From an uncultured Lachnospiraceae bacterium (GTDB taxonomy: Bacteria; Bacillota; Clostridia; Lachnospirales; Lachnospiraceae): a DNA stretch of 64,000 nt. The first letter of the stretch is position 1. Each line of letters begins with the position of its first letter. Shown one piece after another: positions 34,708 through 43,597 of this stretch. Where the stretch lies: NCBI GenBank assembly GCA_910577275.1, contig CAJTMW010000002.1, forward strand, positions 1-64,000, written 5' to 3'. The position numbers and the translations under genes were made by a program. Under the pieces are notes generated by a model. That model saw only the letters and a list, made by a program, of their open reading frames with translations, made no database searches and was not told the DNA's origin.

Positions 34708-36075
34708 ATGAATTTGCAAAATAAAAAGGTTCTGGTGGTAGGAAGCGGAAAAAGCGGAATCGGAGCGGTGAGAATGCTGGGGAAATTAGGGGCGCTGCCC
34801 GTGCTTTTTGACAGCAATGAAAAGCTTGATAAGGAGGAGCTTCTTAAAAAGACGGGTAAAATACCGGGAATGGAGATTCTTCTGGGAAGCGTTCCGAAGG
34901 AGAGGAAAAAGGAGTTTTTTCTGGTGGTGATAAGCCCCGGCGTCCCTGTGGACGCTCCCTGGCTTTCCGATTACAGAGCCCTTAATATTCCAATCTGGGG
35001 GGAAATCGAGCTGGCAGGCGCCTATGCAAAGGGAAAGGTTATCGGCATCACGGGAACCAACGGAAAGACCACGACGACTACTTTAGTCGGACAGATAATG
35101 GCGGCTTACTATGAATCCGTGTACGTGGTGGGAAATATCGGGAACCCTTATACGGATATCGCCCTTGACACCAGGGAGGATACCGTGACGGTTGCGGAAA
35201 TCAGCAGCTTCCAGCTTGAAACCATTCATGACTTCCGGCCGGCGGTGTCAGCCATATTAAATATTACTCCCGACCATTTAAACCGGCACCATACCATGGA
35301 GCGTTATGTAAGGGCCAAAGAGGAAATCGCGAAAAATCAGAGAAAAGGAGATGTCTGCGTATTAAATTACGAGGATGCTTATACAAGGGATTTCGGGGAC
35401 AGATGTCCGGCAGGAGTGGTTTTCTTTTCCTCCAAAAGAGAGCTGCCGGAAGGGATTTTCCTGAAAGGCGAGGACATATATCTGGCCCGGGCGGAAGGAA
35501 AAGAAAGCCGCCGGCTGATGAATATCCATGAAATGAAGCTGGTGGGCATGTGCAATGTGGAGAATGTGATGGCCGCCATTGCCATAAGCAAAGCCATGGG
35601 AGTGCCGGAGGATATTATCCTTAAGACCGTAAAGGATTTTAAGGCGGTGGAGCACAGGATTGAATTTGTGGCGACCAAAGGCGGCGTTGACTATTATAAC
35701 GACTCTAAAGGCACCAATCCCGACGCGGCGATTCAGGGAATCCGGGCAATGACAAAGCCTACGGTGCTGATTGGTGGCGGATATGATAAGGAAAGCAGCT
35801 ATGACGAATGGATTGAAGCCTTTGAGGGTAAGGTGAAGGCGTTTGTCCTGATTGGGCAGACGAAGGAGAAAATCGCCGCCTGTGCAAGAGCCCACAATGT
35901 ACAGAATATTATCATGGCGGATACCTTTGAGGAGGCCTTCGACATCTGCGTGGGTCAGGCAAAGCCCGGAGACGCGGTGCTTTTGTCGCCGGCCTGCGCA
36001 AGCTGGGGAATGTTTACGGATTACGAAGCCCGCGGAAGGATATTTAAAGAGTTGGTGGAAAAGATTGGAGTTTAG
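34708..36075 (+). CDS. murD: UDP-MurNAc-L-alanine:D-glutamate ligase MurD
   Basis: Cytoplasmic Mur ligase, 455 residues. Rossmann start KVLVVGSGKSGIGA, ATP motif GTNGKTT at 116-122, HHTMERYVRAK, and C-terminal YYNDSKGTNPDA and LLSPACASWGMF. The stop codon shares a base with the GTG of ftsW, so the two are translationally coupled. Confidence 0.95.
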   Translation: MNLQNKKVLVVGSGKSGIGAVRMLGKLGALPVLFDSNEKLDKEELLKKTGKIPGMEILLGSVPKERKKEFFLVVISPGVPVDAPWLSDYRALNIPIWGEIELAGAYAKGKVIGITGTNGKTTTTTLVGQIMAAYYESVYVVGNIGNPYTDIALDTREDTVTVAEISSFQLETIHDFRPAVSAILNITPDHLNRHHTMERYVRAKEEIAKNQRKGDVCVLNYEDAYTRDFGDRCPAGVVFFSSKRELPEGIFLKGEDIYLARAEGKESRRLMNIHEMKLVGMCNVENVMAAIAISKAMGVPEDIILKTVKDFKAVEHRIEFVATKGGVDYYNDSKGTNPDAAIQGIRAMTKPTVLIGGGYDKESSYDEWIEAFEGKVKAFVLIGQTKEKIAACARAHNVQNIIMADTFEEAFDICVGQAKPGDAVLLSPACASWGMFTDYEARGRIFKELVEKIGV

Positions 36076-37265
36076 TGATTGTGGCGGTAAGACGATTTGG
36101 AAACAGTCAGAAAAGAAGAGAAAGGGAAACGCAGGAGTCGTTTTTTGACTATACCCTGCTTTTCATCGTACTTTTTTTGCTTGCTTTCGGGCTGGTGATG
36201 CTCTATTCTGCCAGCTCCTATGACGCAAGCCTGCACTACGAAGGGGATTCCACGTATTTCCTGAAAAGGCAGGTGGGAGCCACGGCGCTTGGCATAGCGG
36301 CGATGATAGTGGTTGCCAATATCCCTTATCATTTCTGGGAGCGCTTTGCCGTGATGGGCGTTTTGGTGTCCATCGGGCTGATTTTCCTGATTATTCCCTT
36401 CGGCTATGAGGCGAACGGAGCGAAGCGGTGGCTTCGGATTTTCGGTATTTCCATTCAGCCGGCGGAGGTCGCAAAGCTGGCGGTTATCCTGTTTTTGTCC
36501 AGCCTGATTTGCCGGCTGGGGAGGAAGGTGCGTTCCTGGAAGGGGTTTTTGGTGGTGCTTGCGGCGCCGGCCATTATCGCCGTACTGGTCTGGCAGATTA
36601 CGGAGAATATGAGCTCGGCAATTATCATTCTGGGAATCGCGGTACTGATGCTGTTTGTGGCGTGCCCGGATTACAAACGGTTTATCCTTCTGGGGATTGC
36701 GGGCGTGGGGGTGGCGGCCCTGGCGGTTTACGTGATTGTCCAGATGAGCCAGTCGGAAAATGCCGCCGCGGTGGGCGTGCGCGGGGCCAGAATCCTTGCC
36801 TGGCTTGACCCTGAGGCTTACGCCAGCGGAAAGGGCTTCCAGACCCTGCAGGCGCTGTATGCCATAGGCTCCGGCGGCATCCTTGGAAAAGGGCTGGGGC
36901 AGAGTATGCAGAAGCTGGGCTTCATGCCGGAGGCGCAGAACGATATGATATTTTCCATCATCTGCGAGGAGCTGGGGCTTTTCGGGGCGCTCTCCATTTT
37001 AATAATGTTTATCCTCCTTATCTGGCGGTTCATGGTGATTGCCAACAATGCGCCGGATTTGTTCGGGGCGCTTCTGGTGGTGGGCGTGATGTCCCATGTG
37101 GCCATACAGGTGATTTTGAACGTGGCGGTTGTCACCAACACCATTCCCAACACGGGGATTTCCCTTCCCTTTATCAGCTACGGAGGAACCTCGGTGCTGT
37201 TCCAGCTTGTGGAAATCGGATTTGTCTTAAGCGTGGGCAAGGGGATACGCTTTAAAGATTTATAG
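36075..37265 (+). CDS. ftsW: FtsW/SpoVE-type peptidoglycan glycosyltransferase
   Basis: SEDS polymerase with about ten helices, 396 residues, acting with a class B PBP. Family signatures FMPEAQNDMIFSIICEELG and ISLPFISYGGTS are present. GTG at 36075 overlaps murD; a second GTG at 36081 has better spacing to GGAG. Usually ftsW is followed by murG in this cluster; here murA follows instead. Confidence 0.92.
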   Translation: MIVAVRRFGNSQKRRERETQESFFDYTLLFIVLFLLAFGLVMLYSASSYDASLHYEGDSTYFLKRQVGATALGIAAMIVVANIPYHFWERFAVMGVLVSIGLIFLIIPFGYEANGAKRWLRIFGISIQPAEVAKLAVILFLSSLICRLGRKVRSWKGFLVVLAAPAIIAVLVWQITENMSSAIIILGIAVLMLFVACPDYKRFILLGIAGVGVAALAVYVIVQMSQSENAAAVGVRGARILAWLDPEAYASGKGFQTLQALYAIGSGGILGKGLGQSMQKLGFMPEAQNDMIFSIICEELGLFGALSILIMFILLIWRFMVIANNAPDLFGALLVVGVMSHVAIQVILNVAVVTNTIPNTGISLPFISYGGTSVLFQLVEIGFVLSVGKGIRFKDL

Positions 37266-37343
37266 TACAAAGCACACTTTCCTTTCTGTTACATATAGTT
37301 AGAATAGGTCGAATTTTTTAACCGGAAGGCAGATGGTAAGAAT

Positions 37344-38597
37344 TTGGATGCTATTCATATTCACGGAGGAAATGCGCTTTTTGGAGAAACGAAGATACAG
37401 GGCTCAAAGAATGCGGCATTGCCGGTGATGGCGGCCGCCCTTCTGATTAAGGATGTCTGTACCATTGAAAATTGTCCTCATATTTCGGACGTTTTGCATA
37501 TGCAGCAGCTCCTGCAGCAGCTTGGCTGTACGGTGAGCTATGAAGAAAATACGCTGGTGATTGACGCGAGAAATCTGTCAATGGATACCATGTCGGGAGA
37601 AAATGTGACGGGGATGCGCTCGTCCATTACCCTTTTGGGAGCCGTGCTTGGCAGATGCAGGGAGGTGACCATGGCCTACCCCGGCGGGTGCGTGATTGGC
37701 CAGCGTCCCATAGACATACATCTTTCGGCGCTTCGGAAAATGGGCGTGACCATTTATGAAAAGGAAGGCTGCTTTACCGCCAGGGTAAAGTCCCTGGAGG
37801 GAGCGGTGATTAATCTTCCGATATCCAGCGTGGGAGCTACGGAAAACGTGATACTCGCCGCAGTTATGGCCCGGGGCGTGACCGTTTTGCAGAATGCCGC
37901 CAAGGAGCCGGAAATTGCCACCTTATGCGAATTTTTGCGGGAAGCCGGCGCCGTGATAGAGGGAATCGGCGGTTCCGTCCTGATTATACAGGGCGGCCAC
38001 GAGCTCCACGGAGTTTCCTTCCGGGTTCCGGCGGACAGGATTGTGGCGGGAACCTACCTGATGAGCGTAATCGGTGCGGGCGGAAATGTTTTTCTGGAGG
38101 ATGCCCCCGCCTCGCAGATGCGGGGAATGCTCAAAATCGCCGACGAGATTGGGGCGCAGATTCATATTTCCAGGGAAGGGCTTCATGTAATTGCGGATGA
38201 GCATAAGAGGGCGCTGCCCTATGTAAAGACAGAGATTTATCCGGGCTTTCCCACGGATATGCAGTCTCCGCTCATGGCGGCGCTGACGACCGCCCAGGGA
38301 ATCAGCGTGATAGAGGAGACCATATTTGAAGACAGGTTCCGTGTGGCGGCGCAGCTTCGGAAGATGGGAGCCGGCATCGAGCTTTCCGGAAAAAGACAGG
38401 CGGTCATTATCGGCGTGGACAGTCTTCTTGGCTGCGAGGTGACGGCGGAGGAGCTGCGCGGAGGAGCCGCGCTGGTGATTGCAGGATGCATGGCGCTTGG
38501 GGAGACAATCGTAAAAAACCGTCATTTTATAGAACGGGGATATGAGGATATCTGCCGGGACTACCGGAATCTTGGAGTGGATATCCGTATCGGGTAG
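37344..38597 (+). CDS. murA: UDP-GlcNAc 1-carboxyvinyltransferase MurA
   Basis: First committed step of peptidoglycan synthesis, 417 residues. N-terminal HIHGGNALFGETKIQGSKNAALPV, catalytic C116 in GGCVIGQRP, and C-terminal IFEDRFRVAAQLRKMGA. Cysteine (not Asp) at the active site implies fosfomycin sensitivity by known family behaviour. TTG start; no strong ribosome binding site, so the start is the least certain part. Confidence 0.93.
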   Translation: MDAIHIHGGNALFGETKIQGSKNAALPVMAAALLIKDVCTIENCPHISDVLHMQQLLQQLGCTVSYEENTLVIDARNLSMDTMSGENVTGMRSSITLLGAVLGRCREVTMAYPGGCVIGQRPIDIHLSALRKMGVTIYEKEGCFTARVKSLEGAVINLPISSVGATENVILAAVMARGVTVLQNAAKEPEIATLCEFLREAGAVIEGIGGSVLIIQGGHELHGVSFRVPADRIVAGTYLMSVIGAGGNVFLEDAPASQMRGMLKIADEIGAQIHISREGLHVIADEHKRALPYVKTEIYPGFPTDMQSPLMAALTTAQGISVIEETIFEDRFRVAAQLRKMGAGIELSGKRQAVIIGVDSLLGCEVTAEELRGGAALVIAGCMALGETIVKNRHFIERGYEDICRDYRNLGVDIRIG

Positions 38598-38602
38598 TGA
38601 TT

Positions 38603-39421
38603 ATGGCGAAACAAAATACACGGCTGCGGGTCGTGCCGAAGACAAAGGCAAAAAAACAGCAGAAGAAAGAGGTCTCTTTTGAAGGAGACAGCTTTTTCAT
38701 GAGGCACAGAAGCCTTTTTATTATCGGGGGGACGCTGCTTTTACTGGCGGCGGCACTGATTTTTGCTTTTTCTTATATCAGTGAAAATTATACTGTGACG
38801 ACGGTGTATGTGGAGGGAAACATTCATTACTCGGAGGAGGAAATCATTGGTATGGTGACAAAAGGGCATTATGGAAATAATTCCCTTTTCTTATCCTTAA
38901 AGTATAAGGACAAAAGCGTGGAAGGCGTTCCCTTTGTGGAAAAAATGGATGTTTCCGTGCTCGACCCCCACACCATAAAGATAGAAGTTTATGAAAAGGC
39001 GCTGGCCGGATATGTGGAATATCTGGAAAAATGCATGTATTTTGACAAGGACGGGATTGTGACGGAAATTTCCGACGAGAGAACGGAAGGGGTTCCCCAG
39101 GTGACAGGGCTTTCCTTTGACCATGTGCTTTTGCATGAGCCGCTTCCGGTGGAGGATGCCGGCGTTTTCCGCTCGATTTTGAATATCACGCAGCTTGTAA
39201 ACAAATACAACCTTTCAGTGGACAGGATATACTTTGGGAAAGAGGGCAATCTTATCCTTTATTTCGACAATGTGAAGGCGGCCCTTGGGACAGGCGATAA
39301 TCTTGACGAGAAAATCATGAGACTTCAGTATATGCTGCCGAATCTTGAAGGGAAAAGCGGCACCCTCAGGATGGAAAATTATACGGAGGAGACAAAAAAT
39401 ACCTCCTTCGAGCCGGATTAA
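38603..39421 (+). CDS. ftsQ: Cell division protein FtsQ/DivIB
   Basis: Bitopic protein, 272 residues: basic N-terminus, one helix (about 37-58), POTRA domain (about 66-135; VTTVYVEGNIHYSEEEI) and FtsQ beta domain. Five nt after murA. ATG at 38603; a GTG at 38597 is in the same frame. Recruits other septal proteins between FtsZ ring and PBP complex. Confidence 0.9.
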   Translation: MAKQNTRLRVVPKTKAKKQQKKEVSFEGDSFFMRHRSLFIIGGTLLLLAAALIFAFSYISENYTVTTVYVEGNIHYSEEEIIGMVTKGHYGNNSLFLSLKYKDKSVEGVPFVEKMDVSVLDPHTIKIEVYEKALAGYVEYLEKCMYFDKDGIVTEISDERTEGVPQVTGLSFDHVLLHEPLPVEDAGVFRSILNITQLVNKYNLSVDRIYFGKEGNLILYFDNVKAALGTGDNLDEKIMRLQYMLPNLEGKSGTLRMENYTEETKNTSFEPD

Positions 39422-39440
39422 AAAAAACTGAAATTTGTTG

Positions 39441-39469
39441 TTGCTAAATCACCAAAAAAATTATATGAT
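39441..39469 (+). promoter_or_regulatory. Promoter of ftsZ
   Basis: TTGCTA (39441-39446), 17-nt spacer, TATGAT (39464-39469), 42 nt before the ftsZ start. Gives ftsZ its own transcript in addition to any read-through. Confidence 0.6.
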
Positions 39470-39510
39470 AGTCTATATGAATTGACGCGGGATGTGAAGG
39501 AGGAACTACC

Positions 39511-40716
39511 TTGCTGGAAATTAAGACAAACGATGCTGAATCTGCAGCCAAAATCATTGTGCTTGGTGTGGGCGGCGCAGGTAATAATGCTGTTAATAGA
39601 ATGGTGGACGAGAATATTACCGGAGTTGAATTCGTTGGAATCAACACGGACAAGCAGGCTCTGCAACTTTGCAGGGCGCCGAAGCTTCTGCAGATTGGCG
39701 AGAAGCTGACCAAGGGGCTGGGTGCGGGCGCAAAGCCTGAAATCGGCGAGAAGGCGGCTGAGGAGAGCAGCGAGGAGATTGCCTCCGTCCTTCGGGGGGC
39801 GGATATGGTGTTTGTCACCTGCGGCATGGGAGGCGGCACCGGTACCGGCGCGGCGCCGGTGGTGGCGAAGCTGGCCAAGGATATGGGGATTTTGACGGTA
39901 GGCGTGGTAACGAAGCCTTTCCGCTTTGAGGCAAAGGCCCGTATGGTCAACGCCTTAAGCGGTATCGAGAAGATAAAAGACAATGTTGACACTCTGATTG
40001 TGATTCCAAACGATAAGCTCCTTGAGATTGTTGACAGGCGGACGACGATGCCCGACGCTTTAAAGAAGGCCGACGAGGTGCTTCAGCAGGCGGTGCAGGG
40101 AATCACGGATTTGATTAACGTTCCCGCGGTAATCAATCTTGACTTTGCGGATGTCCAGACGGTAATGAAAGATAAGGGAATCGCCCATATCGGAATCGGC
40201 GAGGGCAAGGGCGACGATAAGGCCAGCGAAGCGGTTAAGATGGCGGTGGAAAGCCCGCTTCTCGAAACCACAATTTCCGGGGCTTCCCATGTCATTATCA
40301 ACGTGTCCGGCGATATCACCCTTGCGGACGCTTCCGACGCGGCAAGCTATGTGCAGGAGCTGGCGGGAGACGAGGTAAATATTATCTTCGGCGCGATGTA
40401 CGACGAATCAAAGAGCGACAGTTGCCGTATTACGGTGATTGCAACGGGGCTTGAGGATGCGACTTTAGGAAGCGGAAAGCAGTCGCCTTACAGCTCTTTT
40501 GCGAATAAATACAAGACAGTTACCCCTAATATTTCATCTCTGCGGCATACGGCTGTGAATACGGCCCCTGCCGAGAACCAGACGGGAGCTGCTCCGGCGC
40601 CGGGCGTGGCGGCAATGCCGTACAGACCGGTTACAGGAATTAACAGCCCCGGGGATATCAGGAGCAATGTAGCGGACAAGCCGTTAAAGATACCGGATTT
40701 TCTGCAAAAAAAATAA
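39511..40716 (+). CDS. ftsZ: Cell division GTPase FtsZ
   Basis: Tubulin-like GTPase that forms the Z ring, 401 residues. GVGGAGNNAVNRM near the N-terminus, tubulin signature GGGTGTG (107-113), NxDFxDV-type LDFADVQTVM, a variable linker (about 325-388), and the conserved C-terminal peptide KPLKIPDFLQKK for partner binding. TTG start after GAAGGAGGAACTACC. ftsA is not next to it. Confidence 0.97.
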   Translation: MLEIKTNDAESAAKIIVLGVGGAGNNAVNRMVDENITGVEFVGINTDKQALQLCRAPKLLQIGEKLTKGLGAGAKPEIGEKAAEESSEEIASVLRGADMVFVTCGMGGGTGTGAAPVVAKLAKDMGILTVGVVTKPFRFEAKARMVNALSGIEKIKDNVDTLIVIPNDKLLEIVDRRTTMPDALKKADEVLQQAVQGITDLINVPAVINLDFADVQTVMKDKGIAHIGIGEGKGDDKASEAVKMAVESPLLETTISGASHVIINVSGDITLADASDAASYVQELAGDEVNIIFGAMYDESKSDSCRITVIATGLEDATLGSGKQSPYSSFANKYKTVTPNISSLRHTAVNTAPAENQTGAAPAPGVAAMPYRPVTGINSPGDIRSNVADKPLKIPDFLQKK

Positions 40717-40720
40717 AGTG

Positions 40721-40754
40721 AAAGGCTGTATCCCCCGGGGCTGCAGCCTTTTTT
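40721..40754 (+). terminator. Terminator after ftsZ
   Basis: AAGGCTG (40722-40728) pairs with CAGCCTT (40744-40750), ending in six T. Closes the dcw cluster. Confidence 0.8.
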
Positions 40755-40868
40755 GTCCCGAAGGCCGGAAAAATTTGCATCTGCAAAGAGGCGGCAGACG
40801 CCATCCGTGCGAAGCATCCCGGCAGGAAGAAAAACAGTATCTGCAGCGCAGAAAGGCGGATTATAAAT

Positions 40869-42794
40869 ATGAAGATTCTGGATTTGGAATGCCCCTCCTG
40901 CGGGGCGAAGCTGACGATTGACGAAAAGAATCCGTCAATTGCCGTATGCGAATACTGTAATTCCCACTTTGCCCTTGAGTGGGACAGGGAGCAGGCATAT
41001 TTTCATAAAGGAATTAATTATACGGCGCCGAAAGCGCCGGAGCAGCCAAAGGACGGCGGCTGGGGAGTAAACGGTGTAAAAGGAGCGGTGCTTTTATGCA
41101 TTTTTGCGGCCTTTTTTATCATTGTGTCCATGGCTTCAAAGATTTTTTCCGGGGGAGGCATCTCCGGGAGGAAAATCGCTTTCAGCGGCAGCCAGCCGGC
41201 GAAAGCGGTGGAAATTGCGCCCCCGTATATGGATGAGGGAGAGCTTTTTGAGGAAGAGGAAGCGCTCTCCGAAACCTCGCCGACAGGCGCTTTGGGCGAG
41301 ATGGTATCCGAGGTTTTCGGAAAGGCGGCGGAGGAGGTTTCCCCGGAGGAACTTGCAAAAATCAGGTGGATTGAGATAAAAGGCGATTTTGACAACAGGT
41401 GGGTGGGCTACAGCATGGACGAGCCCTTTGCGGAGGGCGCGGAGCTTAGCTGGATGTGTTTTCCCCGGTCGATGGATACGGGGATACAGAGTCTGCGGCT
41501 GTTTGGCGGCTTAAAGAAGCTGAGTGTAGAACAGAATATAGAAAAAGAAGATATCGAAGGGCTTTTGCTGGAAAGTATCGGCGGGTATTTTGACAGCCCT
41601 GCGGAGGTGGCGGAAGCGGTGGAGGACGCCGGGCTCCTTAAGGAAATCTGTTTTCATTCCGGCGTGGAAACTCTTGACGGGCTGGAGAATTTCCCCGCCC
41701 TTGAGATGCTGTACATAGACTACTGCGAATTGTCGGATTTAAAGCCTCTTGTCCAGATACCCGGCCTTAAGAGCCTTAAGCTTGACGGTCTGTCGGAGGT
41801 AAAGGATTTTTCTCCGCTGGGAGCCATGAAAAATCTGGAGGAATTATCCATTGACTGCGAAAACCTCAAAGTGCCCGATTTTCTGAAAGGAATGCAAAAC
41901 CTAAGGAGCCTTGAGCTGCTTTCGGGCAGTATGATTTCGCTGGACGAGCTAAAGAGCCTGCCGGCGCTTGAGGCGCTTGTGGTAGAGGACTGCGGGGATT
42001 TGAAAAATATGGATGCGGTGACAGGGCTTACCGGTTTAAAGGCGCTGTCCCTTGAACTGCCCTACGACTGCCCGGAGCCGGATTTAAGCGGGCTGGCCGG
42101 GCTGGAAAAGCTGGAGCTTTCTTTGTTTGACAATTGTGATTTTGTGGGAAAGCTGACGAACCTTAAGGAGCTGTCGCTGAAAATGTGTTCCCTGAGCCCC
42201 GATGTGGATTTGTCCGCCTTAACGCAGCTAAGGAGCCTTACCTGCAGCTCCTATACCGCGTCAACGCTGGATTTGCGTTTCGCTTCTAATTTCACGGCCC
42301 TGGAAACGCTGGATTTGCAGGGAACGTCCACATACGACGACATTTCATGGGCTTTTAACAGCGGCACCATAAAGGAGCTGAATATCAGCGGCATGGAATG
42401 TGAGATTAATTTTGATTTAATAGGGGAAAATCATGTATTGGAGACCCTTTCCATGGACGGCCTTGTGCTGTATAACAACGTTCAGGTATCGGGCGGCGGC
42501 GGAATCGTGTACGTGGACTGGGACGACGTGGAGCTTGACGAACACACGGAATTTCTCGGGCGGCTGAAAGGGTTGAAGAACTTAAGCATTGCGGAAAACG
42601 AGCTTACGGATATTGCCTTTGCAGGGGAGCTTTCCGCACTGGAAACCATTGATTTGTCGGAGAACTATGTTACGGATTTAAAGCCACTTGCAGGACTTAA
42701 GTCCCTTAAAAGAGTGACCTGCACAGGGAATCCGATATCCAATGAAAGAGTACTGGGCGAGAAGGTTGTGGTGATATCCGCCGACAATGAGTAA
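40869..42794 (+). CDS. Zinc-ribbon membrane protein with leucine-rich repeats
   Basis: Protein of 641 residues, function unknown. Zinc ribbon CPSC (C8, C11) and CEYC (C27, C30), one membrane helix (about 70-92), an acidic linker, then a long LRR domain from about residue 245 to the end (repeats such as LKSLKLDGLSEVKDFSPL). By the helix position the ribbon should be cytoplasmic and the LRR outside the cell, or the reverse. LRR regions usually bind protein ligands. Start after GGCGGATTATAAAT. Confidence 0.7.
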   Translation: MKILDLECPSCGAKLTIDEKNPSIAVCEYCNSHFALEWDREQAYFHKGINYTAPKAPEQPKDGGWGVNGVKGAVLLCIFAAFFIIVSMASKIFSGGGISGRKIAFSGSQPAKAVEIAPPYMDEGELFEEEEALSETSPTGALGEMVSEVFGKAAEEVSPEELAKIRWIEIKGDFDNRWVGYSMDEPFAEGAELSWMCFPRSMDTGIQSLRLFGGLKKLSVEQNIEKEDIEGLLLESIGGYFDSPAEVAEAVEDAGLLKEICFHSGVETLDGLENFPALEMLYIDYCELSDLKPLVQIPGLKSLKLDGLSEVKDFSPLGAMKNLEELSIDCENLKVPDFLKGMQNLRSLELLSGSMISLDELKSLPALEALVVEDCGDLKNMDAVTGLTGLKALSLELPYDCPEPDLSGLAGLEKLELSLFDNCDFVGKLTNLKELSLKMCSLSPDVDLSALTQLRSLTCSSYTASTLDLRFASNFTALETLDLQGTSTYDDISWAFNSGTIKELNISGMECEINFDLIGENHVLETLSMDGLVLYNNVQVSGGGGIVYVDWDDVELDEHTEFLGRLKGLKNLSIAENELTDIAFAGELSALETIDLSENYVTDLKPLAGLKSLKRVTCTGNPISNERVLGEKVVVISADNE

Positions 42795-42823
42795 GGCAGG
42801 GCGGAGCTTTTGGAGGAATATAT

Positions 42824-43597
42824 ATGTGGGGATATATGAATGAGAAGCTGGCAGGAATATTGACGCTGGACGATGAGACAATGATGAAAAAGGGGAAACG
42901 AAAAAATGAAGGCGGAGCTTTGATTTTTCTGGGCGCGGCGTTTATGATTATGGGAGTCTGCCACCATTTTTTCCTTGAAATTCTCTATGACAGCAGGATT
43001 ATGTGGATTGCTGTTTCGGCGGCGGCTCTGATAATCGGGATTTTATGCCTTGTTTTCGGTATTAAAATTTTTGGACAAACCGGGCAGTCCGTGGCGGAGA
43101 GCTGGGCGGAGCGGAATCATTATTCGCCTGAGGAAATGCGGGAGTTTAACAGGGAAAGCCGAATGAGCACTGCCGTGGCGGTACATAATGAATATTGGAG
43201 CAGTTCCCCGATTCCGAAAACCATTAATGACCTGCGGGCGGAGCACGGGGCTGAGACGGGACTTTTAACGGAACACTGGTTTAAGGCGCCGGACACCGTT
43301 CCGGTTGATATTATGCGGTATGTGGATATCGCTGCCATGTGGTTTGAGCCAAAGGAGCTTTATGGCCATTATCAGGGGATTTATTATATAAAAAGCACCG
43401 GAAAAGGAGAGTATTTCAGGTGCGGTGAGGAATTTGGCAGGTGGCTTGTGGGGGAAATCTCAAAGCGCAACCCCATGACAATTACAGCCGGCAGCTTTGA
43501 ATTTGAGGGGGCAGGCTATAACGGATATAAAAACCCCGGGGAGGTGGCAGCGCTTTACCGGGACGAGTTTGCAAAGAGGAGAACGAAAGAAGCATGA
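42824..43597 (+). CDS. Hypothetical two-helix membrane protein
   Basis: Protein of 257 residues, not recognised. Two helices (about 30-50 and 58-82) followed by a soluble domain of about 170 residues with conserved-looking aromatic patches (EYWSSSPIPKTINDLR, HWFKAPDTVPVDIMRYVDIAAMWF). Start after GGAGGAATATAT, 29 nt behind the LRR gene, so both are probably cotranscribed. Its stop overlaps the aminopeptidase start by 4 nt. Confidence 0.65.
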   Translation: MWGYMNEKLAGILTLDDETMMKKGKRKNEGGALIFLGAAFMIMGVCHHFFLEILYDSRIMWIAVSAAALIIGILCLVFGIKIFGQTGQSVAESWAERNHYSPEEMREFNRESRMSTAVAVHNEYWSSSPIPKTINDLRAEHGAETGLLTEHWFKAPDTVPVDIMRYVDIAAMWFEPKELYGHYQGIYYIKSTGKGEYFRCGEEFGRWLVGEISKRNPMTITAGSFEFEGAGYNGYKNPGEVAALYRDEFAKRRTKEA

